From assembly GCA_002419145.1 (NCBI GenBank), contig DIFN01000016.1, positions 1 to 7,594 on the forward strand: 7,594 bases of DNA, in the 5' to 3' direction. Below are positions 6,524 through 7,594 of the stretch, piece after piece. The stretch is from Mageeibacillus sp. UBA5747 (lineage in GTDB: Bacteria; Bacillota; Clostridia; Saccharofermentanales; UBA5734). The notes beneath the pieces were generated by a model. That model worked only from the letters and a program-made list of their open reading frames with translations, had not been told where the DNA came from and made no database searches. Position numbers and translations under genes: made by a program. Every line of letters begins with the position of its first letter. The first letter of the stretch is position 1.

Positions 6524-6592
6524 CTAAGGCCCCTGACCAAGGAGCAAAAAGATATCCTGCGCCAGCTTGGAATTGCTGAGCCTGTAGGTTAA
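6524..6592 (+). pseudogene. Short C-terminal tail, possibly from another transposase
   Basis: Immediately outside the IS end, the plus strand reads LRPLTKEQKDILRQLGIAEPVG and then TAA. A tail of the form LTxEQxxILxxLGI is common at the ends of several DDE transposases, so this may be the end of a different, deleted element. It is too short for a firm call. The same frame runs back through the terminal repeat to a stop at 6467. Confidence 0.3.
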
Positions 6593-6836
6593 TTTTCGGG
6601 CGGGATTTCAGGAAGTATATAGGGAACTCCTGCGCCGGGGGTACAAGGTCACCGTTGGAAAAGCAGGAGAAAAAAAGATTGATTTTATTGCTGAGAAGCA
6701 AAGGCAAAAGCTCTACGTCCAGGTAGCATATCTGCTGGCATCCGAAGCAACGATCCAGCGTGAATTCGGAGCATTTAATACGATCAGGGACAACTTCTTA
6801 AATAAGAAAATGGCCGCCACGGTTTGCCTGCCATGA
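6588..6836 (+). pseudogene. C-terminal fragment of a DUF4143 (AAA_14) ATPase
   Basis: The frame reads VYRELLRRGYKVTVGKAGEK, then KIDFIAEKQRQKLYVQVAYLLASE and ATIQREFGAFNTIRDNF, with TGA at 6834-6836. This is the typical C-terminal nuclease-like region of AAA_14/DUF4143 ATPases, where D in KIDFIA and QVA form the degraded PD-(D/E)xK core. The Walker ATPase half (about 300 residues) is absent, there is no start codon or ribosome binding site, and the last residues (after about 6805) no longer look like the family. It is a fragment left by deletions on both sides. The recognisable match starts at about 6606. Confidence 0.8.
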
Positions 6837-6981
6837 CGAGCCTTTGTTTTTTTACTTTCAAGCCTGTGGCTGTTCCTCCTGCTATCCGTGAGCTTGAAAA
6901 GATCGAGATAGTCCGACTGACGGACCCTCTTGACCGCCTGGACCATGCGGCCACGACCACACAACAATCCGATCTCACAAT

Positions 6982-7203
6982 CTATGCAATCACCCAAAAG
7001 AAAAGCAAAATCGGAACCAGAAGCACCAGCAAGGTCGGAATCAGGCAGCCTATGCTGCGCCCCAGTTTGGCCTGACGGCCTTGCCGGGTCGTGGGGATGC
7101 CTGTATAGCGTGCTACCCGCCGTTTGGCAGATGAAACGCCCAAGGCGCGCTTCCAGCTAAAAGATAGTCCTGGGATACCTGTGTTCGATCGTCTGCGGGC
7201 CAT
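6982..7203 (-). CDS. Small basic single-span membrane protein
   Basis: The 73-residue product has a very basic N-terminal part (about 1-50, many Arg and Lys) with the segment GLSFSWKRALGVSSAKRRVARYTGIPTTRQGRQAK in positions 12-46, then one hydrophobic helix at 52-72. By the positive-inside rule the N-terminus should be in the cytoplasm. The start at 7203 is supported by a strong AGGAGG upstream. The basic segment looks like conserved small proteins of unknown function in Bacillota; this is a memory-based impression, not a family name. It is monocistronic here. The same frame is open for another 65 codons after the TAG at 6982, but that stretch shows no family features. Confidence 0.72.
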   Translation of the reverse strand: MARRRSNTGIPGLSFSWKRALGVSSAKRRVARYTGIPTTRQGRQAKLGRSIGCLIPTLLVLLVPILLFFWVIA

Positions 7204-7332
7204 GAATAGCTCCTCCTGTCAACTAAAATAGTCAAGCATTGACCAAGTCAGGCAAGAAGCATTTGGGAGGTTTTTGAAGAGGATTACTTACAAGCCATAG
7301 CACTACAATTTTATACCAGCTTTGGAACCTGA

Positions 7333-7374
7333 AGAACCTTGCAAATACGACGTTTGCGGGTTCTTTTGCTCTTT
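7333..7374 (+). terminator. Rho-independent terminator, plus strand
   Basis: AGAACC (7333-7338) pairs with GGTTCT (7359-7364), and GCAAA (7341-7345) pairs with TTTGC (7353-7357) around a seven-base loop. A T-rich tract TTTGCTCTTT follows. The minus strand has no T run after the stem. No intact plus-strand gene lies upstream within 4 kb, so the transcript it ends is unknown. Confidence 0.7.
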
Positions 7375-7529
7375 TAAACTGTAAAAGTCAGGCTTAGAAC
7401 CGCATCGTATTTCAGTCAGAATCCATCGGCAAACGGTTAAGTTGTGATCCGGTGTAAACGGCAAAGTCACTTTACATTGCCGCTACCACCAGTGATGTGT
7501 CCAAAGGCAATGGTTCATTCGGTGCAATG

Positions 7530-7559
7530 AAAAATCCCCCGGCCAATTCATGGCCGGGG
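7530..7559 (-). terminator. Rho-independent terminator, minus strand
   Basis: CCCCGGCCA (7537-7545) and TGGCCGGGG (7551-7559) form a perfect nine-bp GC-rich stem with a five-base loop. On the minus strand it is followed by GATTTTT. It would end a gene entering from the right edge, and also insulates the small membrane protein gene. Confidence 0.82.
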
Positions 7560-7569
7560 AATTATCCGA

Positions 7570-7594
7570 TTATTCAATGTTGATTTTGCGCGAA
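7570..7594 (-). CDS. C-terminal end of a gene beyond the right edge
   Basis: On the minus strand one frame reads SRKINIE and stops with TAA at 7570-7572, ten bases before the terminator stem. A second frame would stop at TGA a few bases earlier, so the frame is uncertain. Too little is visible to name the product; the call rests on the terminator position. Confidence 0.35.

Larger units (their letters stand above)
7204..7569. other. Intergenic region with two terminators
   Basis: No frame in this stretch has both a ribosome binding site and a recognisable product. It contains the ribosome binding site of the small membrane protein gene, a plus-strand terminator (7333-7374) and a minus-strand terminator (7530-7559). 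The middle (7380-7525) shows no clear structure or motif. Confidence 0.6.

Noticed and set aside
6824..7160. Overlapping plus-strand frames and the minus-strand frame after the TAG at 6982
   Set aside because: Several frames are open at once in this stretch, and none has a ribosome binding site with a recognisable product; 6837-6981 is left unassigned.

Overview
The window looks like an accessory, partly decayed region of a bacterial chromosome with moderate GC. The families present and the strong AGGAGG-type ribosome binding sites suggest an anaerobic Bacillota relative, but no marker gene fixes the taxonomy. No rRNA, tRNA, CRISPR array or replication origin was recognised.

Left part (1-2200), minus strand: a probable three-gene operon reads from right to left. 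It encodes an XRE-like helix-turn-helix regulator (1344-1982), a von Willebrand factor A (vWA) protein with an intact metal-binding MIDAS site (579-1244) and a small lipoprotein (37-582). The last two genes overlap by 4 bp. A good extended -10 promoter at 2164-2193 gives the operon a leader of about 175 nt. The lipoprotein frame stops at a TAG exactly where its family usually has a Trp, and the same frame stays open to the window edge, so the gene may be truncated by a nonsense mutation.

Middle (2200-4770): an intact short-chain dehydrogenase (2392-3222, plus) faces a broken gene for an ATPase_2/DUF234-type ATPase with a PD-(D/E)xK domain (3260-4588, minus). The ATPase gene carries one frameshift and one frame-breaking internal deletion. 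Two copies of a 54-bp direct repeat (2282-2335 and 4712-4765) and several GGTGCCAGG-type inverted words frame this gene pair.

Right part (4767-6840): a dead insertion sequence of the IS1634 type, with 15-bp terminal inverted repeats, begins one base after the second repeat copy. Its transposase carries two nonsense codons, two frameshifts and an internal deletion that removes the third catalytic acidic residue. Beyond it lie two plus-strand fragments: a short tail that may come from another transposase, and the C-terminal part of a DUF4143-type (AAA_14) ATPase.

Far right (6840-7594): a small, basic, single-span membrane protein (6982-7203, minus) with a strong ribosome binding site, then about 390 bp without a complete gene. 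That stretch holds a plus-strand terminator with no obvious gene in front of it and a minus-strand terminator, which probably ends a gene lying mostly outside the window.

Overall the intact genes are the regulator, the vWA protein, the dehydrogenase and the small membrane protein. The rest is remnants of mobile and ATPase genes. No clear new defence or metabolic system is demonstrable. The XRE-vWA-lipoprotein operon and the repeat-framed segment are the parts most worth following.
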